From: Methanospirillum stamsii
GTDB lineage: Archaea; Halobacteriota; Methanomicrobia; Methanomicrobiales; Methanospirillaceae
Assembly (NCBI RefSeq): GCF_003173335.1
Contig: NZ_QGMZ01000038.1
Location: 1 to 64,000 of the forward strand
DNA length: 64,000 nt
Direction: 5' to 3'
Shown: piece by piece, positions 37,772 through 46,301 of the stretch
Layout: each line of letters begins with the position of its first letter
Numbering within the stretch: position 1 is the first letter of the stretch
The notes under the pieces: generated by a model
Databases searched by the model: none
Told to the model about the DNA's origin: nothing
Seen by the model: only the letters and a program-made list of their open reading frames with translations
Program-made: the position numbers and the translations under genes

Positions 37772-39301
37772 ATGTTTAATATTGCCACCTTTCTTGACAC
37801 CTGCATGATGAGAGACTCCACTAAAACGGCCTTAATCCATCCAAAATCCGGCCGGAGTTATAGTTTTACTGATTTATACAGGATGGGCGGTTCACTTGCT
37901 GCCAGCCTTCCCGGAATGGGCCTTGCTCCGGGAGACCGGGTTGTCATCTATCTTGACAGTTCACCTGAATATCTCATCAGTTATTTTGCAATATGGCGTG
38001 CTGGAATGGTGGTAGTCCCGACAAATATTGTGTACCGGAGTGAAGAACTGGCCTATGTAATCCGGGATTCAGGAGCAAAACTGCTCATCAGTTCAGTGTC
38101 TACCCGGAATATCACCGATTGCATGCATGACCTGTGTCCCTGTCTTGATAATATCATCGAGGTTGGAGGGGAAGGCAGGGTTTCCTGGGAACATCTTACA
38201 TCAGTCTGTGCCCCTCTCCGTCCGGTTCCAAAAAAATCAGAGGACATCTGTCAGATTCAGTATACCTCCGGAACCACTGGCTCTCCGAAAGGGGCAATGC
38301 TTACTCACGGAGGCTGGATTGCGGCATTGCAGGCCGAAGCAGAAGCACTTGACCTGGTCAGTTCTGATATATACCTTGGGATTTATCCGATGGCCCATGT
38401 TGGTATTTCCTGGGGTCTTTCGGTCCTCCGGAGTGGTGGCACCTATGTTATCATGGAACGGTACCACCCGGATGAATACATAAAACTTACCGAGGATTAC
38501 GGGATTACCATCCTTGCCGGAATGCCTCCGGTAATTCATGCCCTGAGTGAGACAGCTGCCGGAACTGAACGTTCATTTTCCACGGTTCGCCGCATCATCA
38601 GTGGTGGTGGTCCGATGCACTCTCCAACCTGGAAAAAATTTAACGAACGGTTCCATATTCCGGTCATCAATGCATACGGTCTATCCGAGACAATTGTTCT
38701 TGGTACGGGTACGGTTATCCGACCGGAGGATTACCCGACTGCTGATGAATATAACAGTGTTGGAAAACCCATCGGGTATACCGAGGTAAAGGTTGTTGAT
38801 ATCTCTGACCCGGCGAAGGAACTATTGTCTCCGGAAGCTGGAGAGATTGCACTCCGTGGGCCGGCTGTAGCGTTAGGATACTGGAACCGTCCTGAAGAGA
38901 CCAGGGAAGTGTTCCTGGAAGACGGATGGTTTTTAACCGGAGATATCGGGTTTATTGATTCCCGTGGTATGCTGGTAATTACTGACCGGAAAAAGGATAT
39001 GATAATCATGTCCGGATGGAAGGTATACCCGACTGAAGTTGAAACGGTTCTTATCCGTCACCCGAAAATAGCCGATATTGCAATCTTTGGTTGTCCGGAT
39101 GAAGAAAAGGGTGAGATCCCGGCTGCTGCTGTTGTCCTCCGGAATAAAGAAGAGTCATTAACTCTTGAGGAGTTGGCATCCTGGTCCCGTGAGTACCTTG
39201 CCGGATACAAAATCCCGAGAAAACTTATCCTGATGGATCAGTTACCCCGGGTTGCCGGGTGGAAACTTCTCAGAAGAGAACTCAGGGAACTGTCGTGTTA
39301 G
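37772..39301 (+). CDS. AMP-forming acyl-CoA synthetase / ligase
   Basis: A 509-residue member of the ANL adenylating family. The AMP-binding signature YTSGTTGSPKGAMLT is near residue 170, NAYGLSETIV near 300, GDIGFIDSRGMLVITDRKKDMI near 395-415, and a C-terminal lysine segment GYKIPRKLI near 480. It resembles long-chain acyl-CoA synthetases, but substrate cannot be decided. A weak ribosome-binding site precedes the ATG. The last 20 bases overlap the end of the convergent small gene. Confidence 0.88.
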   Translation: MFNIATFLDTCMMRDSTKTALIHPKSGRSYSFTDLYRMGGSLAASLPGMGLAPGDRVVIYLDSSPEYLISYFAIWRAGMVVVPTNIVYRSEELAYVIRDSGAKLLISSVSTRNITDCMHDLCPCLDNIIEVGGEGRVSWEHLTSVCAPLRPVPKKSEDICQIQYTSGTTGSPKGAMLTHGGWIAALQAEAEALDLVSSDIYLGIYPMAHVGISWGLSVLRSGGTYVIMERYHPDEYIKLTEDYGITILAGMPPVIHALSETAAGTERSFSTVRRIISGGGPMHSPTWKKFNERFHIPVINAYGLSETIVLGTGTVIRPEDYPTADEYNSVGKPIGYTEVKVVDISDPAKELLSPEAGEIALRGPAVALGYWNRPEETREVFLEDGWFLTGDIGFIDSRGMLVITDRKKDMIIMSGWKVYPTEVETVLIRHPKIADIAIFGCPDEEKGEIPAAAVVLRNKEESLTLEELASWSREYLAGYKIPRKLILMDQLPRVAGWKLLRRELRELSC

Positions 39302-39614
39302 AACTCTTAGGCAGGGTGAGGGGCTGTTTCGGACTTAAAACCCCTTGTGATTCCTGTGCCGGGTTGTCACGGATATTGAGAATGTCATTAAAACTGACAA
39401 CGATGCCGGAATCACCGATCATGTAGGTCTGATTGGCATATGATGCGTTTTTTCCGGCCATTGACTGCATTATCAGGTAATTTTCAAGAAGTGAACTCTC
39501 CTGCCTGACCGGTGTATGAATTCCCATGAGAAAATTTGCACTGATTGAGAGGAACAGTCCGCAAAAAAGGAGAGCAATAAGGAGTATTACCCGGTTATTC
39601 TGCATTTTTTTCAC
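39282..39614 (-). CDS. Small exported/anchored protein
   Basis: A 110-residue protein with an N-terminal hydrophobic helix (VILLIALLFCGLFLSISANFLMG) and a soluble remainder with sequons (NASYANQT) and a proline-rich end. I do not recognise a family. It starts with a four-base overlap after the membrane regulator and probably shares its transcript, so it may be a partner of that regulator. Confidence 0.65.
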   Translation of the reverse strand: MKKMQNNRVILLIALLFCGLFLSISANFLMGIHTPVRQESSLLENYLIMQSMAGKNASYANQTYMIGDSGIVVSFNDILNIRDNPAQESQGVLSPKQPLTLPKSSNTTVP

Positions 39615-40165
39615 TTCAGAAGGATGAGATTTCCCATTCCTCTTCTTCTTTTCTCTATAAGCCCCATGCTCTCCAGCATATCCAGTGATCTGCTGACATT
39701 GGACTTTGAAAGCTGGGTCTTTTCAACGATATCACTCTGGGGAATGATTCCATCAGCATCAAGGATGGTCTGATAGATGAGCTGCTGATCTTCTTTTAAT
39801 GTAGGAAGAACAGTCTCCCATTTTCTTTTCCGCTCTTCAAGAGGTGACAATGCCGGAGTATTTTCCTGCACCGGATAGTGGGAAGGGGGAGTCGGAGAAG
39901 TCAAAGCAGGGTGTATCTGTTCGTATAACAGGAGATAGAGTCCGCTTGCACATATGATTAGTGACGCTGCGATGAGTACGATGACATCGGTTGAGGTATA
40001 TACGTCTCCTATCTGCTCGGTCTGAATGATATAATCCTCTCCGGTGTACCATATTACAAGAGGAGTCGGGTTCATCAGTTTAAGTCCGAGGATAAATACT
40101 GATGAAATGAAAATTACTATCGCGAAGAGTTCTTTCCCATTCATTGAAGAGATACCAAATGCCAT
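39611..40165 (-). CDS. Membrane-anchored winged-helix regulator
   Basis: A 184-residue protein. Two transmembrane segments (ELFAIVIFISSVFILGLKLM and VIVLIAASLIICASGLYLLL) flank a short loop. A Pro-rich linker leads to a C-terminal MarR-like winged helix (IIPQSDIVEKTQLSKSNVSRSLDMLESMGLIEKRRRG). Placing a DNA-binding domain at the membrane suggests signal sensing on the outside or in the bilayer. The downstream 110-residue gene overlaps by four bases. Confidence 0.75.
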   Translation of the reverse strand: MAFGISSMNGKELFAIVIFISSVFILGLKLMNPTPLVIWYTGEDYIIQTEQIGDVYTSTDVIVLIAASLIICASGLYLLLYEQIHPALTSPTPPSHYPVQENTPALSPLEERKRKWETVLPTLKEDQQLIYQTILDADGIIPQSDIVEKTQLSKSNVSRSLDMLESMGLIEKRRRGMGNLILLK

Positions 40166-40202
40166 CTGGGGTACCTTAACTGTGTGTTTTCCAAGTCCTT
40201 CA

Positions 40203-41117
40203 TTATTTTCCTGTATCCAGTTCTTTTCGAACCTCAGAAACAGCAGCAGTAAGACGGGTCAATTTTGCGTAAGCGCTTTCAGGTGTATGCATTCTGAGTC
40301 CACAGTCGGGATCAGGTAGTATCCGTTCCGGACCAAGGATATCAATTCCTTTCCACAATCGTTTTACTACTTCATCCTGTGATTCCAGAACAGGCGAAGA
40401 TGAATCAACAATGCCGTATCCGATATACTTGTCTTTCAGGTCTTTTCCAGAGAAAGAAGACAGGTTATCCGGGTTTTGAGTGCCTTCAAAGTCCAGAATC
40501 CGGATGGGAAGATCAAGAAGATCGTCCAGGATATGGGCAATGTTTCCACAGGCATGCAAGCAGACCGGTATGGATACTGACTCTGCAATCATCCTGATGG
40601 CTTCTTTTCCGGTCTCGAGTGATGCTGCACCGGTAGAGAATATTGGTTCATCTATCTGGAGCATGACAGCTCCGGTCTTCGTAAGTCCCCGGGCTTCTAC
40701 CATAAGAGCTGATGCAATGTCAGGGATGAGTTCATCCCTGTTTCGGTATTGTTTTGTGCTGATGTGAAGCCCATGAGCAAGGGTTGAAGGACCGGTGATA
40801 ATTGCCTTCACGTAAGGGTGCTGACTCACTGCGTACAGGGTATCATGGATGGTAATTGCCTGGTCCGGAGGCATCACTTTTCCGATTACATCATTACCCC
40901 TGACCCCGGGAAGCTTAGACGCAAAGACTCCTATCATGTCTCCCCTGACCTGTCCGTCAGAGATGATAGTAATTCCTGCTTTTTTCTGGCTTTCAACCGC
41001 TGTGATAACCGCTCCGTGCAATGGATCAAAAAGACTTTTCAGGCTTCGCTGAGGCTGTGCCGGGAAGCTTCCGACAACCGTTGTCGGCAGAACTGTGTCA
41101 GGAATAAATGACTGCAT
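40203..41117 (-). CDS. metE: Cobalamin-independent methionine synthase, C-terminal domain type
   Basis: A 304-residue archaeal MetE-like protein corresponding to the catalytic C-terminal half of bacterial MetE. Zinc-binding residues are visible in CLHACGN (His, Cys) and DPDCGL (Cys). It starts with TVVGSFP, as in the family. In methanogens the methyl donor is likely a corrinoid protein rather than folate. The length is normal for this class. aspS ends two bases upstream. Confidence 0.9.
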   Translation of the reverse strand: MQSFIPDTVLPTTVVGSFPAQPQRSLKSLFDPLHGAVITAVESQKKAGITIISDGQVRGDMIGVFASKLPGVRGNDVIGKVMPPDQAITIHDTLYAVSQHPYVKAIITGPSTLAHGLHISTKQYRNRDELIPDIASALMVEARGLTKTGAVMLQIDEPIFSTGAASLETGKEAIRMIAESVSIPVCLHACGNIAHILDDLLDLPIRILDFEGTQNPDNLSSFSGKDLKDKYIGYGIVDSSSPVLESQDEVVKRLWKGIDILGPERILPDPDCGLRMHTPESAYAKLTRLTAAVSEVRKELDTGK

Positions 41118-41119
41118 GG

Positions 41120-42412
41120 TTAAGGTACTACCCGGTGACGGTCACGGGGGAACAGGACTGCTTCACGGACATTGGGAAGACCGAGCATTGTCGTTACCAT
41201 CCTTTCTGCTCCAAGTCCCCAGCCTGCATGTGGTGGCATACCAAACCGGAACGGGTTTAGATAGAACTCAAAGTTCTCAGGATTTAATCCTTTCTTTGCA
41301 ATCTGATCAACCAGGAGATCGTACTGGTGGACACGTTGTGCTCCGGAAGAGAGTTCCATTCTCGGGTGCATCATGTCAAAAGCCTTGCAGATTTCCGGAT
41401 CATTTTCATAGGGCATGGCATAATACGGCCTGATGGATGACGGCCAGTCAACAATGAAATACATCCGTCCCATCTCTTCTCCAATTGCCTTTTCTGCTGC
41501 TGTTCCGATATCGTCACCATAAGTGATATCTTCCTCGCACTTTGACGCTGCGATTTCGATCGCTTCAGCATAGGGCAGGCGGGGAAATCCTTTTTCAGGA
41601 ACTGCAAATGTGTCAAGATCCATATCGGCTATTGCATCACTGCAAGTTTTATCAACGAACTGGTAGATGTCCCTGACCAGGTCTTCCAGAATCTGCATCA
41701 CACCGATATGGTCGGTAAAGGATACTTCGATATCTATTGAAGTTGCCTCATTGAGATGTTTCGTGGTGTTATGTTCTTCTGCACGGAATATTGGGCCTAT
41801 TTCGTAGACCTTTTCAAATCCGGCAGCCATCATCATCTGTTTATAGAGCTGAGGGCTCTGATTGAGGAAGGCTTCCTTTTCAAAGTACGCGATTGGAAAG
41901 AGCTCAGTACCTCCTTCTGTTGCTGCAGCGACAATTTTTGAGGTATTTATCTCGATAAACCCGTTATCAAAGAAGAAGTTTCGGGTTGCATGCTGAACTG
42001 CATTCCGAATCTTAAATATTGCTGATACACGCGGTCTGCGTGCATCCAGGAACCGGTTATCAAGCCTCGTATCCAGTTCTGCCGGGACTTTTTCTGCTAC
42101 ATCGAGAGGAAGGGGGCTTGCAGAAAGACTGACTATTTCGATAAGGTCAGGAATCAACTCTCTGCCTCCCGGAGCTTTTCCTTCTGGTTTTATTATCCCC
42201 CGAACCCTGACAACCGACTCACGGGAAATGGCACGGATTGTTTCAGCGATCTCAGGTGCTACTTTCTTTTTTGGAATTGTTACCTGGAGAATCCCGGTCC
42301 TGTCCCTGATTAAGAGAAAGGCAAGTCCGCCAAGGTCACGGATTTCATGGGCCCATCCGATAACTTCGGCTGATGGTGTATCCGGAGTAATGGTATTGAT
42401 TGAAACTCGCAT
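41120..42412 (-). CDS. aspS: Aspartyl-tRNA synthetase
   Basis: A 430-residue class II synthetase. An N-terminal OB-fold ([22 protein letters not shown]) is followed by motif 2 ([24 protein letters not shown]) and the C-terminal motif 3 ([28 protein letters not shown]). It is the short archaeal type without the bacterial GAD insertion. Whether it also charges tRNA-Asn cannot be read here. It is followed by metE. Confidence 0.95.
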   Translation of the reverse strand: MRVSINTITPDTPSAEVIGWAHEIRDLGGLAFLLIRDRTGILQVTIPKKKVAPEIAETIRAISRESVVRVRGIIKPEGKAPGGRELIPDLIEIVSLSASPLPLDVAEKVPAELDTRLDNRFLDARRPRVSAIFKIRNAVQHATRNFFFDNGFIEINTSKIVAAATEGGTELFPIAYFEKEAFLNQSPQLYKQMMMAAGFEKVYEIGPIFRAEEHNTTKHLNEATSIDIEVSFTDHIGVMQILEDLVRDIYQFVDKTCSDAIADMDLDTFAVPEKGFPRLPYAEAIEIAASKCEEDITYGDDIGTAAEKAIGEEMGRMYFIVDWPSSIRPYYAMPYENDPEICKAFDMMHPRMELSSGAQRVHQYDLLVDQIAKKGLNPENFEFYLNPFRFGMPPHAGWGLGAERMVTTMLGLPNVREAVLFPRDRHRVVP

Positions 42413-42513
42413 ATTATACCCTTACTTAATGAGCGGGGACGCTGAAAACCCTTTGTGGAGATGGTCGTACCATCAGGTTTAATAGGGCTGTCCGGAGACA
42501 GTACCCTATAATC

Positions 42514-43860
42514 ATGAGTAAACAGCCAGATACAACATCAGTAAAGGATTTGGAATTATATACAAAAACCCGGTCAACCCTGATTACCGGAACACTCCTC
42601 CCGGATAAAAGGAAGGTAGATATCTGGTATGATGAGACCGGAACAATCCGGGAAATCGGTCCTGATATCAGTCATGCACACAAGGGTGATGCAGATATTA
42701 TTATTGACGGGTCAGGAACGCTTGCAATACCCGGCTTATATAATACTCATACGCATGCAGCGATGACCCTGCTCCGGGGGTATGCCGATGATATGCATCT
42801 GCAGCAATGGTTGTCAGAAAAAATCTGGCCGCTCGAAGCGCATTTAACCGGAGATCATGTCTACTGGGGTACAAAACTTGCCTGTCTGGAAATGATCCGA
42901 TCCGGAACCGTGGCAATGAATGATATGTATTTTTTTATGAAGGATACCGCACGGGCAGTGGAAGAGGCAGGAATACGCGCAGTTCTCTGTCATGGAATCA
43001 TCACGTTTGGAGATGAGGCAAAATTAGAACAGGAGATGAAAGCCACGGAAGATCTGGTCAGACATATCCGCTCACAAAATAATCCACTCATCAGACCTGC
43101 AATCGGACCCCATGCTCCCTATACAGTCCCTCCCCAGCATCTGGAAGTCTGTGCGGAATACAGCCGGAATGAAGATATTATCCTCCATACTCACCTTGCA
43201 GAAACAAAACAGGAGGTTGATGATTGTCAGAAAACCAATGGCATGTCACCTGCCGCACTTCTGGATAAAACCGGCTGTCTTTCTTCACGAACGGTTGCAG
43301 CCCACGGATGCTGGCTTACTGAAGATGACTGCAGGCTTCTTGGAGAACGGGGTGCTCATATTGCTCACAATCCGGTCAGTAATATGAAACTGGCAACAGG
43401 TCGGGCCATGCCGTACCACCACTTATCAGAAAAGAAGGTAAATGTCAGTCTCGGAACTGACGGATGCTCTTCGAACAACAACCTTGACATGTTTGAAGAG
43501 ATGAAGACCGCTGCAATATGCCAGAAGTTTTTCTGGAATTCTGATACCCTATTACCTGCAGGAGAAGTGCTTTCCATGGCAACATCATCAGGAGCAAGGG
43601 CTCTTGGGTATAGCGCCGGAGAAATTAAGCCCGGACTTTCTGCAGATATATGTCTGCTCTCTCTTAACCACCCGTCCATGGTCCCTCTGCACAATCCGGT
43701 ATCAAATGTCGCGTATTCAGCACTTGGATGTACTGTTCAAACAGTAATTTGTAATGGAAAAATTCTGATGTACGAGGGTTATATCCCACAGGAACAGGAG
43801 ATTATTACCGGAGCCTCTAGTAGCGCAACAGATCTTCTGGATCGTGCAGCCCGGCAATGA
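42514..43860 (+). CDS. Amidohydrolase: 5'-deoxyadenosine/MTA/SAH deaminase
   Basis: A 448-residue metal-dependent amidohydrolase. The ligands are visible in NTHTHAAMTLLRGYADDM (HxH), HLAETKQEV, AAHGCWL and GTDGCSSNN (Asp). It matches the MtaD/DadD group that deaminates 5'-deoxyadenosine, methylthioadenosine and S-adenosylhomocysteine in methanogens lacking SAH hydrolase salvage in the usual form. The start ATG has no obvious strong ribosome-binding site. A small exported protein follows. Confidence 0.9.
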   Translation: MSKQPDTTSVKDLELYTKTRSTLITGTLLPDKRKVDIWYDETGTIREIGPDISHAHKGDADIIIDGSGTLAIPGLYNTHTHAAMTLLRGYADDMHLQQWLSEKIWPLEAHLTGDHVYWGTKLACLEMIRSGTVAMNDMYFFMKDTARAVEEAGIRAVLCHGIITFGDEAKLEQEMKATEDLVRHIRSQNNPLIRPAIGPHAPYTVPPQHLEVCAEYSRNEDIILHTHLAETKQEVDDCQKTNGMSPAALLDKTGCLSSRTVAAHGCWLTEDDCRLLGERGAHIAHNPVSNMKLATGRAMPYHHLSEKKVNVSLGTDGCSSNNNLDMFEEMKTAAICQKFFWNSDTLLPAGEVLSMATSSGARALGYSAGEIKPGLSADICLLSLNHPSMVPLHNPVSNVAYSALGCTVQTVICNGKILMYEGYIPQEQEIITGASSSATDLLDRAARQ

Positions 43861-43894
43861 TAAGGTAGATTATTGTATAGGTTAATATCACTGT

Positions 43895-44152
43895 ATGCGG
43901 TCTATTCGTGGCATTACAGCCATTATTTTTTGTTTTGTATTCCTTTGTATTGCCTCTCTGACAGGCGCTGAGGAAACAGATTACTCAGAGTATACTGATC
44001 TTTCTTCGGTGAGTGAGGATTGGGGTGAGCAGGAATACGGGATGAGTGATAATTTTGATCTTGAGGATCTTCTTGGTGAAGAACTGATATCAAATATCAT
44101 CCAGTTCCTTTTAAGGCTCTTTCTCTCATTATTCAGCGGATCAATGTACTGA
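43895..44152 (+). CDS. Small exported acidic protein
   Basis: An 85-residue protein with a signal peptide (ITAIIFCFVFLCIASLTGAEE), an acidic middle (DYSEYTDLSSVSEDWGEQEYG), and a hydrophobic C-terminal helix (NIIQFLLRLFLSLFSG). No family is recognised. It may be a membrane-associated peptide. It overlaps the end of the convergent cofD by 12 bases. Confidence 0.55.
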   Translation: MRSIRGITAIIFCFVFLCIASLTGAEETDYSEYTDLSSVSEDWGEQEYGMSDNFDLEDLLGEELISNIIQFLLRLFLSLFSGSMY

Positions 44153-45043
44153 TATAAGGGAGAGAATCTCTCTCATTAGATCCTCTGCAATTTTTGGTGA
44201 TTTCATGAGCGTGTCATAGTGAAGTGCATCCGGAACAATAATGGAATCTCGTATGTCCTGGATAAAATGGTCAATTAGGTCGCCGTAAATCTCCCTCACC
44301 CCTCTTGAATCAGCAGAATAACCCGTTCTCTGCATGAGTCCGGCAGCAGGACCGGATACCGGACTATCACCAATAAACGGACTGATTGCGATGACTTTTT
44401 TCTTTTTGAGTTCTTCCCTTACTCCGGTGCAGGAAAGTATGGGGAGAATACTTGTTACCGGATTACTCGGTCCGATGATAACCGCATCAGCTTTATGAAT
44501 TGCATCCAGTACTTCCGAAGTTGCCAAAGGAGGCGTTGGTGGTTTATGAATTATCTCTAAAATTTCACATGTTCCCCGGTGTTTAACCCAATATTCCTGA
44601 AAGTGCATCTCCCCGTCTGAAGTTCTGATATACGTCGTCCACGGAACATTAGACATCGGGAGAATATTTCCTTTCGCCTCAAAAAAACCGCATAGGTTTT
44701 TTGTGATATCTGTCAGGGTCATTCCTTTTTCCAGGAGTTCAGCTCGTAAAATGTGCACCGCACGATCCTTATCTCCAATTGAGATATAGTAGTCCGGATA
44801 CGCCCTCATGAGAATCTCGTTGGTGATAAACGTGTCACTTTTTAACCCCCACCAGGTATCGGTATTCAGAATACCTGCAAACAGGTACATGACCGTATCC
44901 ACATCAGGGGAGATATGACCCCCCTGGTACCAGATATCCTCGCCGGTATTTACGATAACAGAAATATCAGCATCATCAAGAATATTTCGTGCTCCCTGTA
45001 ATAATTTCGGAGTCCCTGTTCCGCCGGATAGAAACGTGATCAT
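44141..45043 (-). CDS. cofD: 2-phospho-L-lactate transferase CofD
   Basis: A 300-residue enzyme of coenzyme F420 synthesis that joins FO to the lactyl phosphate moiety. The N-terminal FLSGGTGTPKLLQG, NTGEDIWYQGGHISPDVDTVMY and the segment IIGPSNPVTSILPIL are diagnostic. It diverges from the HD-protein gene by 46 bases. F420 is central to methanogenesis, which supports the host assignment. Confidence 0.95.
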   Translation of the reverse strand: MITFLSGGTGTPKLLQGARNILDDADISVIVNTGEDIWYQGGHISPDVDTVMYLFAGILNTDTWWGLKSDTFITNEILMRAYPDYYISIGDKDRAVHILRAELLEKGMTLTDITKNLCGFFEAKGNILPMSNVPWTTYIRTSDGEMHFQEYWVKHRGTCEILEIIHKPPTPPLATSEVLDAIHKADAVIIGPSNPVTSILPILSCTGVREELKKKKVIAISPFIGDSPVSGPAAGLMQRTGYSADSRGVREIYGDLIDHFIQDIRDSIIVPDALHYDTLMKSPKIAEDLMREILSLISVH

Positions 45044-45089
45044 CCTTTTCTATGTTACCTTCCTGATCATAACTCATGCGGGGACCGAA

Positions 45090-46292
45090 GTGAAGTCAAT
45101 TAAGGATCCGGTCCATGGGTATATCCAGGTTGATTCTTCTTTTCTTCCTCTTCTGGATACACCACAGGTGCAGCGTCTTCGGTATATCAGGCAGCTGGGT
45201 TTTTCTTTTCTGGTTTATCCTGGCGCACATCATACCCGGTTTGAGCACTCACTTGGAACCATGCACCTTGCGAATGCCCTGGCACAACGTCTGGAAATCT
45301 CCAGAGAAGACGAGAGGCATGTAACAGCAGCAGGTCTTTTGCATGATATCGGTCATGGGCCGTTTTCTCATGCTATCGAGGGATTATCTGTAGAGTTTCT
45401 TGGAAGAGAACACACTGATATTCTGGATTGTCTGAAAGGAGATTTTCTAGCCGAAGCCCTTTCGGCTGCTGACCTTGATCCGGACAGTATTTACCAGTTA
45501 ATCAATGGAACCCATCCGTGCTCCGGAATCATTCATGGAGATCTTGATGTTGACCGGATGGACTACCTGCTCCGTGATGCACATTACACCGGTGTTCCCT
45601 ATGGTACCGTGGATGCAATGCGGCTTATTCGGGCCATGCGACTATCTGACTCCAGAATTATTCTGGAAGAGTCCGGAGTCCAGGCAGCTGAGTCACTTCT
45701 GATAGCCAGAACTCTCATGCGTCCGGCGGTGTACTATCATCATGTGAGCAGGATTGCCGAGAAGATGTTTACGATGGCGGTTTACCAGTTCATCAAATCT
45801 TCTCCTCATACGCTCCTTCCGGCTATGATACAAGCAGATGACGGGGGCTGTATGCAACAGTTGCTTCATGCTGAGGATCCTTTTGTTGCATCACTTGCAC
45901 AGGATTTGTATAAACGTCACCTCTATAAGCGGGCAGTATACATTGGAAAAGACAATGTCCGGGAAGCTCACCGGCTTACCTCAGAATCATTTCTTCATGA
46001 GCGTACCCTTGCAGAAAAAGTTGCAGAAGAAGCAGGTGTAGATCCTGAACAGGTTCTGGTTGATATTCCCGCTTTTCCCCGTGATATCTGGATGGAAGTA
46101 GAAGTCCAGGACAGGAACTCCCTGTATCCCCTTGAGGAAGTATCTCCTCTTGTCACGACTTTGAATGAAACCCGGCGGAGTCAATGGAGACTTGGGGTCT
46201 ATGCTCCTGAAGGCCTTACTGATGTAGTATCAGAAGCTGCACGTTCTGTGCTGAGTATTAAGCCCTTTACAAAACAGGAACGACTAATTTAA
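45090..46292 (+). CDS. HD-domain phosphohydrolase (SAMHD1/dNTPase-like)
   Basis: About 400 residues from a GTG at 45090, which follows GCGGGGA and gives the conserved start VKSIKDPVHGYI; an upstream GTG at 45036 would overlap cofD. HD metal motifs are HHTRFEHSLGTMHLA, LLHDIGHGPFSHAIE and DLDVDRMDYLLRDA. Such enzymes hydrolyse dNTPs or other nucleotides. The C-terminal 130 residues are less conserved. It converges with the PKD gene, ending nine bases from it. Confidence 0.88.
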   Translation: MKSIKDPVHGYIQVDSSFLPLLDTPQVQRLRYIRQLGFSFLVYPGAHHTRFEHSLGTMHLANALAQRLEISREDERHVTAAGLLHDIGHGPFSHAIEGLSVEFLGREHTDILDCLKGDFLAEALSAADLDPDSIYQLINGTHPCSGIIHGDLDVDRMDYLLRDAHYTGVPYGTVDAMRLIRAMRLSDSRIILEESGVQAAESLLIARTLMRPAVYYHHVSRIAEKMFTMAVYQFIKSSPHTLLPAMIQADDGGCMQQLLHAEDPFVASLAQDLYKRHLYKRAVYIGKDNVREAHRLTSESFLHERTLAEKVAEEAGVDPEQVLVDIPAFPRDIWMEVEVQDRNSLYPLEEVSPLVTTLNETRRSQWRLGVYAPEGLTDVVSEAARSVLSIKPFTKQERLI

Positions 46293-46301
46293 AAAAAAGT
46301 G

